In this document: one piece after another, positions 44,447-52,775 of the stretch
Layout of the letters: each line of letters begins with the position of its first letter
Position numbering within the stretch: position 1 is the stretch's first letter
Source: Heliobacterium mobile
Lineage (GTDB): Bacteria; Bacillota; Desulfitobacteriia; Heliobacteriales; Heliobacteriaceae
NCBI RefSeq assembly: GCF_009720735.1
Contig: NZ_WNKU01000002.1
Coordinates: forward strand, 186,001 to 250,000
Direction of reading: 5' to 3'
DNA length: 64,000 nucleotides
Made by a program: the position numbers and the translations under genes
Notes under the pieces: model-generated
What the model saw: the letters and a program-made list of their open reading frames with translations, nothing else
Database searches by the model: none
Told to the model about the DNA's origin: nothing

Positions 44447-44599
44447 TTATTTCAATCCTCCCTCCCACAAGTTTACTCATCGGCGTAAAATTATCAAGAT
44501 TACAAGTTTTATGGGACGAGCAGGAATCCGAAAGCTTTTGTCAAATTATCACTAGTCAACCACAATGGAAAAGCCGGCATTTCATCATAGGAGGTCAAC

Positions 44600-45973
44600 A
44601 TGAAACGACTTTTACCGGGTATCCCCTTTATTGCCGCTCTGCTCATCGTATCCGTCGCTGCCTATCACCTAGCTACAGCACAACGGTTTCCCATAACTAT
44701 GGCCGACAGTATTCCACCTGCTCAGGACACCCAATGGGGAGAAGTTAAAAACCTTCCCTCTGTCAACGTATCTACAACACCGATCAGCGGCATCCAGCTC
44801 ATCGACTTGCGTGAGATCTGCGAGCAAGCTGTTGCCCAAAATGGGCGCACTGGCGCCGTAACGGATTTGAAAAACCCACCTGCCGGAACGAACAGTTCTA
44901 CCGAAAACATCCAATGGTCCAGCATCACCTTTAGCAATAAAAAAGACCGCATCGCCTTTTACAGCCAACGGGGTCTTTATGTCGTCAATTTAAAGACGCA
45001 ACAATCGGTTCGTGTTTTCTCGATCCCCGACGAAGATAAAAAGAGCGAGTTTTATCGAGCTATCTCTTGGAATCCCGATGATACCATCTTAACTTTCGGC
45101 CAAGTTCAGCCAGGAAGCCAGCCCGATGCCGGGACCATGTACAGCCTTAGCCTGGTGAAATTGAGCAGCGGAGAAGTGAAAAACATTCATCAAACCAACC
45201 GCCCGCCCAACATTCCCCTTTGGTCACCGGACGGTCAATATATTGTGTTGGACAATCCCCTCTTTGTCTATGAGCTGAAGACGGAAAATCGCGTGCCCGT
45301 AGGGATGGGTAACGATAACCGATTCCCCCACTGGTCGCCCGACAGCCGGTACCTCATCTTCAGCCAATTCACTTCACCAGACCGCTGTGAAGTATACCGT
45401 TATTCTCTAGATACTCGTGAAATACTGCAGATCACCAGCCTCGGCAAAGCAGCAGCTCCTTTAGCTTGGTTAAAATACCCTTCCACGATCGTTATCGAAA
45501 CCGAGGCCAATGCCAACGATGTCGACTCAGGACGTCATCATGTGGGCGAAATTCGTCCTCATTCCGAAAGCAGCATCCATTGGCTCACTGATTTCGATCG
45601 TTCTGAATCAAACCGCTTGATTTGTGCCTCACCGAATGAGCGTTTTGCCTTATTGAAACATATTGACCCTTCCGGGCAAAATGGTGCCAACAGCTTTGAT
45701 TTGATTGCCGTCAACCGGGAACTAGGTTTCTTCTCTTGGCGAATGGCTAAATTGCAGACACTTCCCCTTAGCGTTCCCTTTACTTATCAATGGGGTAAAG
45801 ATGGCAAATTGCTGTTTATGGTTGAACAGCCTGCAGCAGGCGGAGAAAAACCTAAATATGAAATGTATACTTTCGACCTTGATCAACTAACTCGGCAAAA
45901 AATATGGGAGTCTACCACGGCAACACGCTTATCCGGTGTGGACGGTAGCAAGGTTTATATCTCCCCATTCTAA
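44600..45973 (+). CDS. Exported TolB-like beta-propeller protein
   Basis: A 457-residue protein with an N-terminal membrane segment (IPFIAALLIVSVAAYHLA) and several PD40/TolB-type blades: SNKKDRIAFYSQRGLYVV, PLWSPDGQYIVLDNP and FPHWSPDSRYLIFSQF. It has no catalytic motif, so it is probably an extracytoplasmic scaffold. The ATG lies after GGAGGT. It shares a divergent intergenic region with the glycosidase-like gene and ends at its own terminator. Confidence 0.7.
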   Translation: MKRLLPGIPFIAALLIVSVAAYHLATAQRFPITMADSIPPAQDTQWGEVKNLPSVNVSTTPISGIQLIDLREICEQAVAQNGRTGAVTDLKNPPAGTNSSTENIQWSSITFSNKKDRIAFYSQRGLYVVNLKTQQSVRVFSIPDEDKKSEFYRAISWNPDDTILTFGQVQPGSQPDAGTMYSLSLVKLSSGEVKNIHQTNRPPNIPLWSPDGQYIVLDNPLFVYELKTENRVPVGMGNDNRFPHWSPDSRYLIFSQFTSPDRCEVYRYSLDTREILQITSLGKAAAPLAWLKYPSTIVIETEANANDVDSGRHHVGEIRPHSESSIHWLTDFDRSESNRLICASPNERFALLKHIDPSGQNGANSFDLIAVNRELGFFSWRMAKLQTLPLSVPFTYQWGKDGKLLFMVEQPAAGGEKPKYEMYTFDLDQLTRQKIWESTTATRLSGVDGSKVYISPF

Positions 45974-46021
45974 ACATTTAACCCTAGCGGATAGGCCAAA
46001 TTATAATTGCTCCTTATTATT

Positions 46022-46052
46022 AGCGACGGCATGCGAGCTGTCGCTCTTTTTT
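46022..46052 (+). terminator. Intrinsic terminator after the TolB-like gene
   Basis: A stem AGCGAC-x-GC/GC-x-GTCGCT (46022-46030 with 46037-46045) is followed by CTTTTTT. Confidence 0.8.
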
Positions 46053-46140
46053 GTCTCTATCATCCATGAATACAATGTATAATTCAAAAAACTATTGTAC
46101 CGCTTACGTTCCTATGCTATATATATCGTTGAATCTTTTT

Positions 46141-46267
46141 TCGACCTTTTTATAAAGGTCGCACATGCCTGAACAAAGGCGACGGAGCATCCCACAAAAG
46201 AGGACGACTGGCGTTCTCGACACGAGTATGATTTGACACTCGTGGGGTACGTCTTTTTTTATGCTCC
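46141..46267 (+). promoter_or_regulatory. Structured leader with competing hairpins (attenuator-like) before the glutamate synthase operon
   Basis: The 331-base gap 45974-46304 holds the TolB-like gene terminator, a TATAAT at 46078-46083 without a clear -35, and this leader. It has a CGACCTTT/AAAGGTCG hairpin and a GCCT/AGGC hairpin with a 6-base loop. Then 46200-46206 (GAGGACG) can pair either with 46212-46218 (CGTTCTC) or, as part of a longer arm 46196-46206, with 46250-46260 (CGTC and seven T). The second option encloses a CACGAGT/ACTCGTG hairpin and is extended by GGAGCAT/ATGCTCC (46184-46190 with 46261-46267). The two folds exclude each other, as in an attenuator. Confidence 0.6.
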
Positions 46268-46304
46268 ACCATGGGGTTTATATCAAAAGAGGGAGGTCAC
46301 CTAC

Positions 46305-47402
46305 GTGCAGTTTCGAGAAGGCCAAGTACGGATTCCTTCCGGTTGTGCCATCAGCGGGATCATGAACCGCAAAGGCAATCTATTTTCCGGAAACGACATC
46401 ATTAAATCGATCGCCTTGATGCATGATCGATCGAACGGCCTAGGCGGTGGATTCGCCGCTTATGGCATCTATCCTGAGTATGCTGATTTTTATGCGATTC
46501 ACATGTTTTATGAAAGCGGTGCCTGCCGCGAGACCACCGAAACATTCCTCAATGAACATTTTGAGATTGAGATTGGCGGGAAAATCCCCACTCGCAAAGT
46601 TGCCTCTGTAACGAACGCTCCCATCATCTGGCGATACTTCGTCCAGCCAAAACCGGACCGTCTGCTGCAATCGGGATTAGAAGTCGATGAGTACGTGGCG
46701 CAATGTGTGATGCGCATCAATTCCGAGTACAGCGGTGCTTTTGTCGTTTCTTCCGGTAAAAACATGGGCGCCTTTAAAGGGGTCGGTTATCCGGAAGACA
46801 TGGGTGAATTCTACAAGCTCGATACATACAAAGGATACCTCTGGACAGCTCATGGCCGTTTCCCAACCAATACACCCGGCTGGTGGGGCGGGGCCCATCC
46901 CTTTACCCTACTCGACTGGTCGATCGTCCATAACGGTGAGATTTCCTCTTACGATGCCAACCGTCGGTATTTAGAGATGTTTGGTTATAAATGTTCCCTG
47001 CAAACAGACACCGAAGCGATCACCTACATCTTTGACCTGCTGCTTCGCAAGCACAATCTTCCCTTGGATGTCGTCGTCACGGCCATGGCAGCACCCTTCT
47101 GGAGTGCTATCGAACGGATGGAACCGGAGAAGCGTGAACTAGTCAAATCTATCCGCACCGTCTTCGGACCCCTGCTGGTCAACGGCCCCTTCTCGATCAT
47201 TCTCGGCAGCCGTAAAGGCTTTGTTGCCCTCAATGACCGCATCAAACTGCGCGCCCTCGTCGCTGCCGAAAAAGGTGACTACGTCTATGTAGCCAGTGAA
47301 GAATCGGCCATCCGCGAAGTGTGCCCACAGCCCGATAAGGTCTGGGCTGTCGCTGGTGGAGAGCCAGTCATCGCTATGTTGGAAGGGGTGGATCAACTGT
47401 GA
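46305..47402 (+). CDS. Glutamate synthase, glutamine amidotransferase subunit (archaeal type)
   Basis: A 365-residue class II (Ntn) amidotransferase domain. IPSGCAISGIMNRKG holds the likely catalytic Cys at residue 14, which would need removal of a short propeptide to become N-terminal. LWTAHGRFPTNTPGWWGGAHPF, WSIVHNGEISSYDANRRYLE and SLQTDTEAITYIFDLL are family motifs. It releases ammonia from glutamine for the FMN subunit. I chose the GTG at 46305, eight bases after GGGAGG; the longer ORF to 46233 lies in the leader. It is the first of three subunit genes. Confidence 0.88.
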   Translation: MQFREGQVRIPSGCAISGIMNRKGNLFSGNDIIKSIALMHDRSNGLGGGFAAYGIYPEYADFYAIHMFYESGACRETTETFLNEHFEIEIGGKIPTRKVASVTNAPIIWRYFVQPKPDRLLQSGLEVDEYVAQCVMRINSEYSGAFVVSSGKNMGAFKGVGYPEDMGEFYKLDTYKGYLWTAHGRFPTNTPGWWGGAHPFTLLDWSIVHNGEISSYDANRRYLEMFGYKCSLQTDTEAITYIFDLLLRKHNLPLDVVVTAMAAPFWSAIERMEPEKRELVKSIRTVFGPLLVNGPFSIILGSRKGFVALNDRIKLRALVAAEKGDYVYVASEESAIREVCPQPDKVWAVAGGEPVIAMLEGVDQL

Positions 47403-48901
47403 ATATCGATTTCCGCACACCAGAATATACCATCCATCGTGCAGGGGAACGGTGTACAAACTGCCGGATCTGTGTACGCCAGTGTGCCAACGAAGCTCAC
47501 CTTTGGGATGAAAAACAGAAAAAAGTCCTAGCCGATGACATTAAATGTGTGAACTGCCATCGCTGTGTACTGACCTGCCCTACCCGGGCTCTGTCCATCA
47601 GCAGCTATCCACTTGAATTTAAGCCGAATGCCCACTGGACACCTCATTACATCACATCCATTTTCAAGCAAGCCTCGAGCGGTGCTATGCTCTTAGCTGG
47701 CATGGGCACTGATAAACCTTATCCGGTGTACTGGGATCATCTGCTGATCAACGCTTCGCAAGTGACCAACCCGTCCATCGACCCTTTGCGGGAACCGATG
47801 GAACTAAAGACGTTCCTCGGACGCAAACCGGACAGTCTGAAAATCGAGAATGGCGAATTAGCAGAAAAACTGCCGCCCCAACTGGAACTGGAGACACCGA
47901 TCATGTTTGCGGCCATGTCTTTCGGCGCCATTTCCTTAAACGCCATGACATCGTTAGCGATCGCCGCAGAAAAGATGGGAACCTTCTACAATACCGGTGA
48001 AGGCGGTCTCCACAGCAGCCTCTATAAATACGGTAAAAACACTATCGTCCAGGTGGCTTCCGGTCGCTTTGGCGTGCATACCGATTATCTTTGGGCCGGT
48101 TCTGCCATCGAGATTAAAATCGGACAAGGGGCCAAGCCGGGTATCGGCGGTCACCTTCCCGGTGAAAAAGTGGGACTCGATGTATCCCTCACCCGGATGA
48201 TCCCTGAGGGGAGTGACGCCATCTCTCCGGCTCCTCATCATGACATTTATTCGATCGAAGACCTTCGCCAACTTATTTACTCCTTAAAAGAAGCTACCGA
48301 TTACAGCAAGCCTGTCGCTGTGAAGATCGCAGCCGTTCACAATATTGCCGCCATCGCCTCTGGAGCCGCTAGGGCTGGTGCCGACATCATCGTCATCGAC
48401 GGATTCCGCGGCGGTACCGGCGCTGCTCCTCTGCGGACCCGCGATAACGTCGGCATTCCGATTGAATTGGCTCTAGCTGCTGTCGATTCCCGTTTACGTT
48501 CAGAAAGTATCCGCCACCAAGTTTCTTTAGTGGTAGCTGGTTCCATTCGCTGCTCTTCAGACGTGATCAAAGCCATCGCACTCGGCGCTGATGCCTGTTA
48601 CATCGGCTCTGCCGCCCTTATGGCTCTCGGCTGTCATATGTGTCAAAAGTGCTACACAGGCAAGTGCAACTGGGGTATAGCCACCCAAAACCCCAGCCTG
48701 ACTAAACGACTAGATCCGGTTGTGGGCGCAGAACGAGCTGCCAACTTACTGAAAGCTTGGTCCCATGAAATCAAAGAGATGCTCGGCGGAATGGGCATTA
48801 ACGCCTTAGAAAGCCTCCGTGGCAACCGTTTGATGCTGCGCGGGATTGGGCTGACCGAGAAAGAACTGTCGATTCTTGGCGTCAAACACGCCGGTGAGTA
48901 A
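47399..48901 (+). CDS. Glutamate synthase, FMN-binding subunit with ferredoxin domain
   Basis: A 500-residue protein. Residues 15-65 hold two Cys-rich 4Fe-4S clusters (CTNCRICVRQC and CVNCHRCVLTCP); the rest is the FMN-dependent TIM barrel (AAMSFGAISLNAM, NTGEGGLHSS, IKIGQGAKPGIGGHLPGEKV, IDGFRGGTGAAPLRTRDNVG) and a later CHMCQKCYTGKCNWGIATQ for the 3Fe-4S site. It reduces 2-oxoglutarate plus ammonia to glutamate. The GTG overlaps the stop of the first subunit (GTGA). No NADPH-binding gltD is nearby, so ferredoxin may be the donor. Confidence 0.92.
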   Translation: MNIDFRTPEYTIHRAGERCTNCRICVRQCANEAHLWDEKQKKVLADDIKCVNCHRCVLTCPTRALSISSYPLEFKPNAHWTPHYITSIFKQASSGAMLLAGMGTDKPYPVYWDHLLINASQVTNPSIDPLREPMELKTFLGRKPDSLKIENGELAEKLPPQLELETPIMFAAMSFGAISLNAMTSLAIAAEKMGTFYNTGEGGLHSSLYKYGKNTIVQVASGRFGVHTDYLWAGSAIEIKIGQGAKPGIGGHLPGEKVGLDVSLTRMIPEGSDAISPAPHHDIYSIEDLRQLIYSLKEATDYSKPVAVKIAAVHNIAAIASGAARAGADIIVIDGFRGGTGAAPLRTRDNVGIPIELALAAVDSRLRSESIRHQVSLVVAGSIRCSSDVIKAIALGADACYIGSAALMALGCHMCQKCYTGKCNWGIATQNPSLTKRLDPVVGAERAANLLKAWSHEIKEMLGGMGINALESLRGNRLMLRGIGLTEKELSILGVKHAGE

Positions 48902-48921
48902 AAAGCGTAAAGGGAAAGCAG

Positions 48922-49674
48922 GTGTATACCGTGTCTCGTAGGATTGACGCCCAAGGGCTCTATTATAAAGAACTGAACCAACTGGTCCGGCAAGCCTTTT
49001 CCGAAGGCGTTACCGAGGTCGTATTGGATAACGTCAATGGACAACGCTATCTCGGCGACGGTATTTCCAGCGACGGATCGATCATCATTCATGGCACACC
49101 TGGCAATGACATGGCCGCCTATATGAATGGTCTTCAGATCGTTGTTCGCGGCAACGCACAAGATGCTACCGGAAATACGATGAACGAAGGAACTATCGTC
49201 GTCCACGGCGATGCCGGCGATACGGTCGGTTATGCCATGCGCGGCGGCGAGATTTTTATCAAGGGCTCTGTCGGTTACCGCGTAGGCATTCACATGAAAG
49301 AGTACTTGAAGAAAAACCCGGTCATCGTCGTCGGTGGAAAAGCCGGTGCCTTCTTCGGTGAGTACATGGCCGGTGGTATCTTGATTCTGCTCGGTCTTTC
49401 CGGGCGGGAAGGCTATCCAATCGTAGGGGATTATTGCGGCACCGGCATGCATGGCGGTGTCATGTATATCCGCGGTCAGGTGGAAGAATACAAGCTCGGT
49501 AAAGAGGTCAAAATCGTCGATATGACTGCTGAAGATGAATCCGTCTTAGAACGCTATGTAAGCCGTTATGCCGACTATTTCGGCTGCGACAAAGAGGCAA
49601 TCCTTGCGCAACCATTCAGCAAACTGATTCCTTTTAACAAGAGACCCTATGGAAACCTATATACGGGGGTATAA
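48922..49674 (+). CDS. Glutamate synthase, GXGXG-domain subunit
   Basis: A 250-residue right-handed beta-helix of repeated GxGx motifs (GDGISSDGSIIIHGTPGND, VVRGNAQDATGNTMNEGTI, GDTVGYAMRGGEIFIKGS), the GXGXG domain that closes the glutamate synthase alpha chain. It probably has a structural role beside the FMN barrel. The start may be the GTG at 48922 or the GTG at 48931. A perfect terminator follows the stop at once, so the operon ends here. Confidence 0.9.
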   Translation: MYTVSRRIDAQGLYYKELNQLVRQAFSEGVTEVVLDNVNGQRYLGDGISSDGSIIIHGTPGNDMAAYMNGLQIVVRGNAQDATGNTMNEGTIVVHGDAGDTVGYAMRGGEIFIKGSVGYRVGIHMKEYLKKNPVIVVGGKAGAFFGEYMAGGILILLGLSGREGYPIVGDYCGTGMHGGVMYIRGQVEEYKLGKEVKIVDMTAEDESVLERYVSRYADYFGCDKEAILAQPFSKLIPFNKRPYGNLYTGV

Positions 49675-49676
49675 CA

Positions 49677-49707
49677 AAACCGCCAGGAGTCATTCTCCTG
49701 GCGGTTT
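49677..49707. terminator. Intrinsic terminator of the glutamate synthase operon
   Basis: A 13-bp perfect stem (49677-49689 with 49695-49707, AAACCGCCAGGAG and its complement) is followed by TTCTT. Confidence 0.88.
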
Positions 49708-49761
49708 CTTCTTAGCAAGATTTTATGGACTAGGGGCACTCTATTCGAAGGAGGTGGTTCC

Positions 49762-49914
49762 ATGTATGACAACCGTGGCTTTCGAGAGACTCATGCCAAC
49801 GTGGCCCATTTCGCCTTCGTAGCCTATATTGGTCTTGTCGCCTGGTTTATTCGGGAACTGCGGACGATCTCAGAGGCTGTTGTCGATATCCGCGACAGCC
49901 TCAAAGGTCGCTAG
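49762..49914 (+). CDS. Small single-pass membrane protein (50 aa)
   Basis: A short gene below usual length cut-offs. The ATG at 49762 follows AAGGAGGTGG by a few bases, a near-perfect ribosome-binding site, and the TAG at 49914 is followed within seven bases by a terminator. The product begins MYDNRGFRETHANVAHF, has one membrane helix (VAHFAFVAYIGLVAWFI) and a short amphipathic tail (LRTISEAVVDIRDSLKGR). Function unknown. It stands between the glutamate synthase operon and the converging kor operon. Confidence 0.65.
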   Translation: MYDNRGFRETHANVAHFAFVAYIGLVAWFIRELRTISEAVVDIRDSLKGR

Positions 49915-49920
49915 CCTCCG

Positions 49921-49946
49921 AGCCACTCCTTCAGGAGTGGCTTTTT
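49921..49946. terminator. Bidirectional terminator between the small gene and korC
   Basis: A 10-bp stem AGCCACTCCT/AGGAGTGGCT (49921-49930 with 49933-49942) with a T-run on the plus strand closes the small membrane gene; the same hairpin ends the minus-strand kor transcript. Confidence 0.82.
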
Positions 49947-50496
49947 ATGCGGCACTAACAGCAGATTTTATCGCCTGGAACCCGGCAGCCAAGGCCTTTT
50001 TATTCATTTCCTCGGTACCTTTCGGCACGCGGGCAAGGATGGCCTTTTCCAAAGCTTCCCGAGAAACGACACCGGTTAGACCGACAATCACACCTAAGGC
50101 GACGATGTTGGCGACTACTTCTCTGCCCACATCTTGCCGGGCGATCCGGCTGATGTCCACTTTATAGACTTTACCTTTTTTCGGCTCACAGTCTTTTACA
50201 TAGGTGCTGTCAAGGATGATGATGCCCTCTTCTTTGACATCATCCACATATTTCTTAGCAGCTTCCGGGCTCATCACCAAGAGCAAGTCGGCTGCACGGA
50301 CTTTCATGTAGTCGATACTCTCTTTGGATATGATGACCTCAGCTTTCGAGGAACCACCACGGGATTCTGGTCCATAACTTTGGGATTGAACGGCCTGTTT
50401 CCCTTCCAGGATGGCCGCTTCGGCCAAGATGATGCCTCCGGTGATCAGACCTTGCCCTCCGGAACCACCTAGGCGAATTTCCCAACTATCCCTCAC
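49945..50496 (-). CDS. korC: 2-Oxoacid:ferredoxin oxidoreductase, gamma subunit (KorC)
   Basis: A 183-residue gamma subunit with LGGSGGQGLITGGIILAEAA and QSQSYGPESRGGSSKAEVI, the KorC/VorC signatures. It forms part of the TPP enzyme that decarboxylates a 2-oxoacid to the acyl-CoA with reduced ferredoxin, or runs in the reductive direction. The GTG overlaps the korB stop (GTGA). Order D-A-B-C matches 2-oxoglutarate oxidoreductases of Firmicutes. Confidence 0.9.
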   Translation of the reverse strand: MRDSWEIRLGGSGGQGLITGGIILAEAAILEGKQAVQSQSYGPESRGGSSKAEVIISKESIDYMKVRAADLLLVMSPEAAKKYVDDVKEEGIIILDSTYVKDCEPKKGKVYKVDISRIARQDVGREVVANIVALGVIVGLTGVVSREALEKAILARVPKGTEEMNKKALAAGFQAIKSAVSAA

Positions 50497-51317
50497 GATT
50501 CCTCGCCTCCTTGGAATTTATCGATAATTTTTTGGTATTCCGTCGTATACTCGGGTGCCGGTTCATGGTGAAGAATACCTGTCACGATTTTACCCTGTTT
50601 CTTCTCAGGCGGTAAGCGGTCGGCAGCTTCCTTCGTGATGCAATTGTCACGCTGCCATTTGAGCATATCAGCGGCATTGCCCAATTTGTTTTTGCGCCCA
50701 TAGTATACAGGGCAGGAAGCGATCGCTTCTACGAAAGAGAATCCTTTGTTGGCAATGCCGTTATAGATGATATCAGTCAATTGACGAGTATTAAAGGAGT
50801 TGCCACGGGCTACATAGGTAGCGCCAGAAGCGATGGCCAAGTTACAAATATCAAAAGGCCGTTCGATATTGCCATAGGGAGCTGTTGTCGCTTTTGCACC
50901 ACTGGGACTCATGGGCGAATATTGACCACCAGTCATACCATAGATGTTATTGTTGAAAAGAATGACGTTTAGATCCATATTCCGGCGTGCAGAATGGATG
51001 AAATGGTTGCCGCCAATGGATGTGCAGTCACCGTCGCCGGTAATAACAAAGACATTTAACTCGGGGTTGGCCAGTTTCACACCGGTAGCAAAAGCTAATG
51101 CCCGACCATGGGTGGTATGAAGCGTATTAAAATTCAAGTATCCGGTAGCGCGGGAAGAGCAACCGATACCCGATACGATCACTGTCTTATCCTGATCCAG
51201 ACCTGCTTTTTGAATGGCTTCGACAATTGATTTGACGATAATGCCGTTGGTACAGCCCGGACACCAGATATGGGGCAGTCTTTCAGTGCGAAAATATTGC
51301 TCGATTTCGGCAAACAC
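50493..51317 (-). CDS. korB: 2-Oxoacid:ferredoxin oxidoreductase, beta (TPP) subunit (KorB)
   Basis: A 274-residue TPP-binding subunit. IWCPGCTNGIIVKSI and GIGCSSRATGYLNFNTLHTTHG are family motifs, and VFVITGDGDCTSIGGNHFIHSARRN with FNNNIYGMTGGQ is the Mg-TPP site. The C-terminal FVEAIASCPVYYGRKN is common in 2-oxoglutarate-type enzymes. The start is GTG immediately after the korA stop, with GAGGAGG just before. Confidence 0.93.
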   Translation of the reverse strand: MFAEIEQYFRTERLPHIWCPGCTNGIIVKSIVEAIQKAGLDQDKTVIVSGIGCSSRATGYLNFNTLHTTHGRALAFATGVKLANPELNVFVITGDGDCTSIGGNHFIHSARRNMDLNVILFNNNIYGMTGGQYSPMSPSGAKATTAPYGNIERPFDICNLAIASGATYVARGNSFNTRQLTDIIYNGIANKGFSFVEAIASCPVYYGRKNKLGNAADMLKWQRDNCITKEAADRLPPEKKQGKIVTGILHHEPAPEYTTEYQKIIDKFQGGEES

Positions 51318-52463
51318 TTAGAGAACCTCCTCTATCTTTTCCAGTATCCGTTCCGGTGGGATGATTTCCCCATCAGCCTGACAGATCCCGTAGACGGGAA
51401 CCTTTCCCTCAACGGCACTTTTGACGACATCGACCACTTGGCCCAGGTTCATCTCGGGAACGATAATGGCTTTTACTTTTTCGGCTAATTGACGGAGAGC
51501 TTCTTCGGGAAAAGGCCAGATGGTGATGAGGCGAAGCATGCCCACCTTCTGCCCTTTCGCACGGGCTTCCTTGACGGCTCGGGCAGCCGAACGGGCCATG
51601 CAGCCAAAGGCGACCAGCAGGACGTCAGCGTCTTCCGTCTCTGCTTCTTCCACCATGATGATCTCGTTCAAGCCTCGACGAATTTTTTCATGGAGACGAT
51701 CCTGGTGAGCTCCCATCACAGCAGGACTGTTGGAGGGAAAACCGGTGTCGTCGTGAAGCAAACCGGTCACATGGTAACGGTAGCCCTCACCAAAATTGGC
51801 CATGGGAGGAACGAGTGAATCATCTTGCGGTTCATACGGAACGTACTGGGAGGGAGCAACCTCTGGTGTTTTCCGTTCGAAGATATCCAGTTCTCCAGGA
51901 GCCGGAATGACGATACGCTCCCTCATATGTCCGATGACTTCGTCAAGCATCATGAGAACGGGAATTCGGAATCGTTCCGAAAGATTAAATGCTTTTACAG
52001 TCAGTTCAAAACACTCTTGCACAGAGCTGGGGCTAACGGCGATGATAGGGTGATCGCCATGTGTCCCCCAGCGAGCTTGCATAATATCCCCTTGAGAGGG
52101 AGCTGTAGGCCCCCCAGTCGACGGGCCAAGACGTTGTACGTTTACGACGACGCAAGGTACTTCGGAAAGGACGGCATAACCGAGGTTTTCCTGTTTCAGA
52201 GAAAAACCCGGCCCAGAAGTGGCAGTCATCGACTTGGCCCCCGTCAGGGAAGCTCCGACGATGGCGGCCATACTAGCGATTTCATCTTCCATTTGGATAA
52301 ACTTACCGCCTACCTGAGGCAAGCGTTCTGCCAAGACTTCGGCGATCTCCGTCGATGGGGTGATCGGATATCCGGCATAGAAACGGGCTCCCGCATAGAT
52401 GGCGCCTTCGGCGCAAGCTTGGTTTCCCTGCATCAGACGAGCGTTGATGGATGTGACGTTCAA
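51318..52463 (-). CDS. korA: 2-Oxoacid:ferredoxin oxidoreductase, alpha subunit (KorA)
   Basis: A 381-residue alpha subunit (INARLMQGNQACAEGAIYAG, FYAGYPITPSTEIAEVLAE, TATSGPGFSLKQENLGYA, VNVQRLGPSTGGPT) of the 2-oxoglutarate/2-oxoacid group. It carries the pyrimidine-binding domain that completes the TPP site. I chose the TTG at 52463, which overlaps the korD stop and follows GGGGGG; the ORF to 52505 would lie within korD. With 2-oxoglutarate as the likely substrate, the enzyme connects the partial TCA cycle with glutamate synthesis encoded next door. Confidence 0.9.
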   Translation of the reverse strand: MNVTSINARLMQGNQACAEGAIYAGARFYAGYPITPSTEIAEVLAERLPQVGGKFIQMEDEIASMAAIVGASLTGAKSMTATSGPGFSLKQENLGYAVLSEVPCVVVNVQRLGPSTGGPTAPSQGDIMQARWGTHGDHPIIAVSPSSVQECFELTVKAFNLSERFRIPVLMMLDEVIGHMRERIVIPAPGELDIFERKTPEVAPSQYVPYEPQDDSLVPPMANFGEGYRYHVTGLLHDDTGFPSNSPAVMGAHQDRLHEKIRRGLNEIIMVEEAETEDADVLLVAFGCMARSAARAVKEARAKGQKVGMLRLITIWPFPEEALRQLAEKVKAIIVPEMNLGQVVDVVKSAVEGKVPVYGICQADGEIIPPERILEKIEEVL

Positions 52464-52684
52464 CTCTTTTTCCCCCCAACAACGGAAATGGCATAATCGG
52501 GACAATGATTTTCACAAATCTTGCAGTGAGTGCACTTATTCGCCTGAATAACCGTGACCTTACCCAACTCGTCAGGACCAAGCACTTTGACCGGACAGAG
52601 GGCGTAACATATCCCACAGGCTTTGCACCAGCTTAGATTGATTGCTATCGGCGTTTGTTGTGTCGTTTCGGCAACAGCAGACAT
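52460..52684 (-). CDS. korD: 2-Oxoacid:ferredoxin oxidoreductase, ferredoxin-like delta subunit (KorD)
   Basis: A 74-residue 2[4Fe-4S] ferredoxin-like subunit with CKACGICYALCP and CTHCKICENHCPD. It passes electrons between the TPP core and external ferredoxin. It is first in the operon, behind a promoter whose spacer holds a perfect palindrome. The ATG at 52684 follows GAGGTG. Confidence 0.92.
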   Translation of the reverse strand: MSAVAETTQQTPIAINLSWCKACGICYALCPVKVLGPDELGKVTVIQANKCTHCKICENHCPDYAISVVGGKKS

Positions 52685-52775
52685 CTTTTTATCACCTCAA
52701 TATAACAGTTCGGTAGGGTGTGAATTTTGTAATTTGGTCTGATTATTCAGACTATTTTCCTACCCAACAAACTTT

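Noticed and set aside
46160-46220. ANTAR dual hexaloop or glutamine riboswitch in the glutamate synthase leader
   Set aside because: The loops are five or six bases without the required A1/G4 hexaloop in both hairpins, and the glutamine aptamer consensus is not recognisable. It is kept as an unclassified attenuator.
46233-46304. Upstream start for the glutamate synthase amidotransferase gene
   Set aside because: The extra residues come from the leader hairpin and T-run; the GTG at 46305 has GGGAGG at eight bases.
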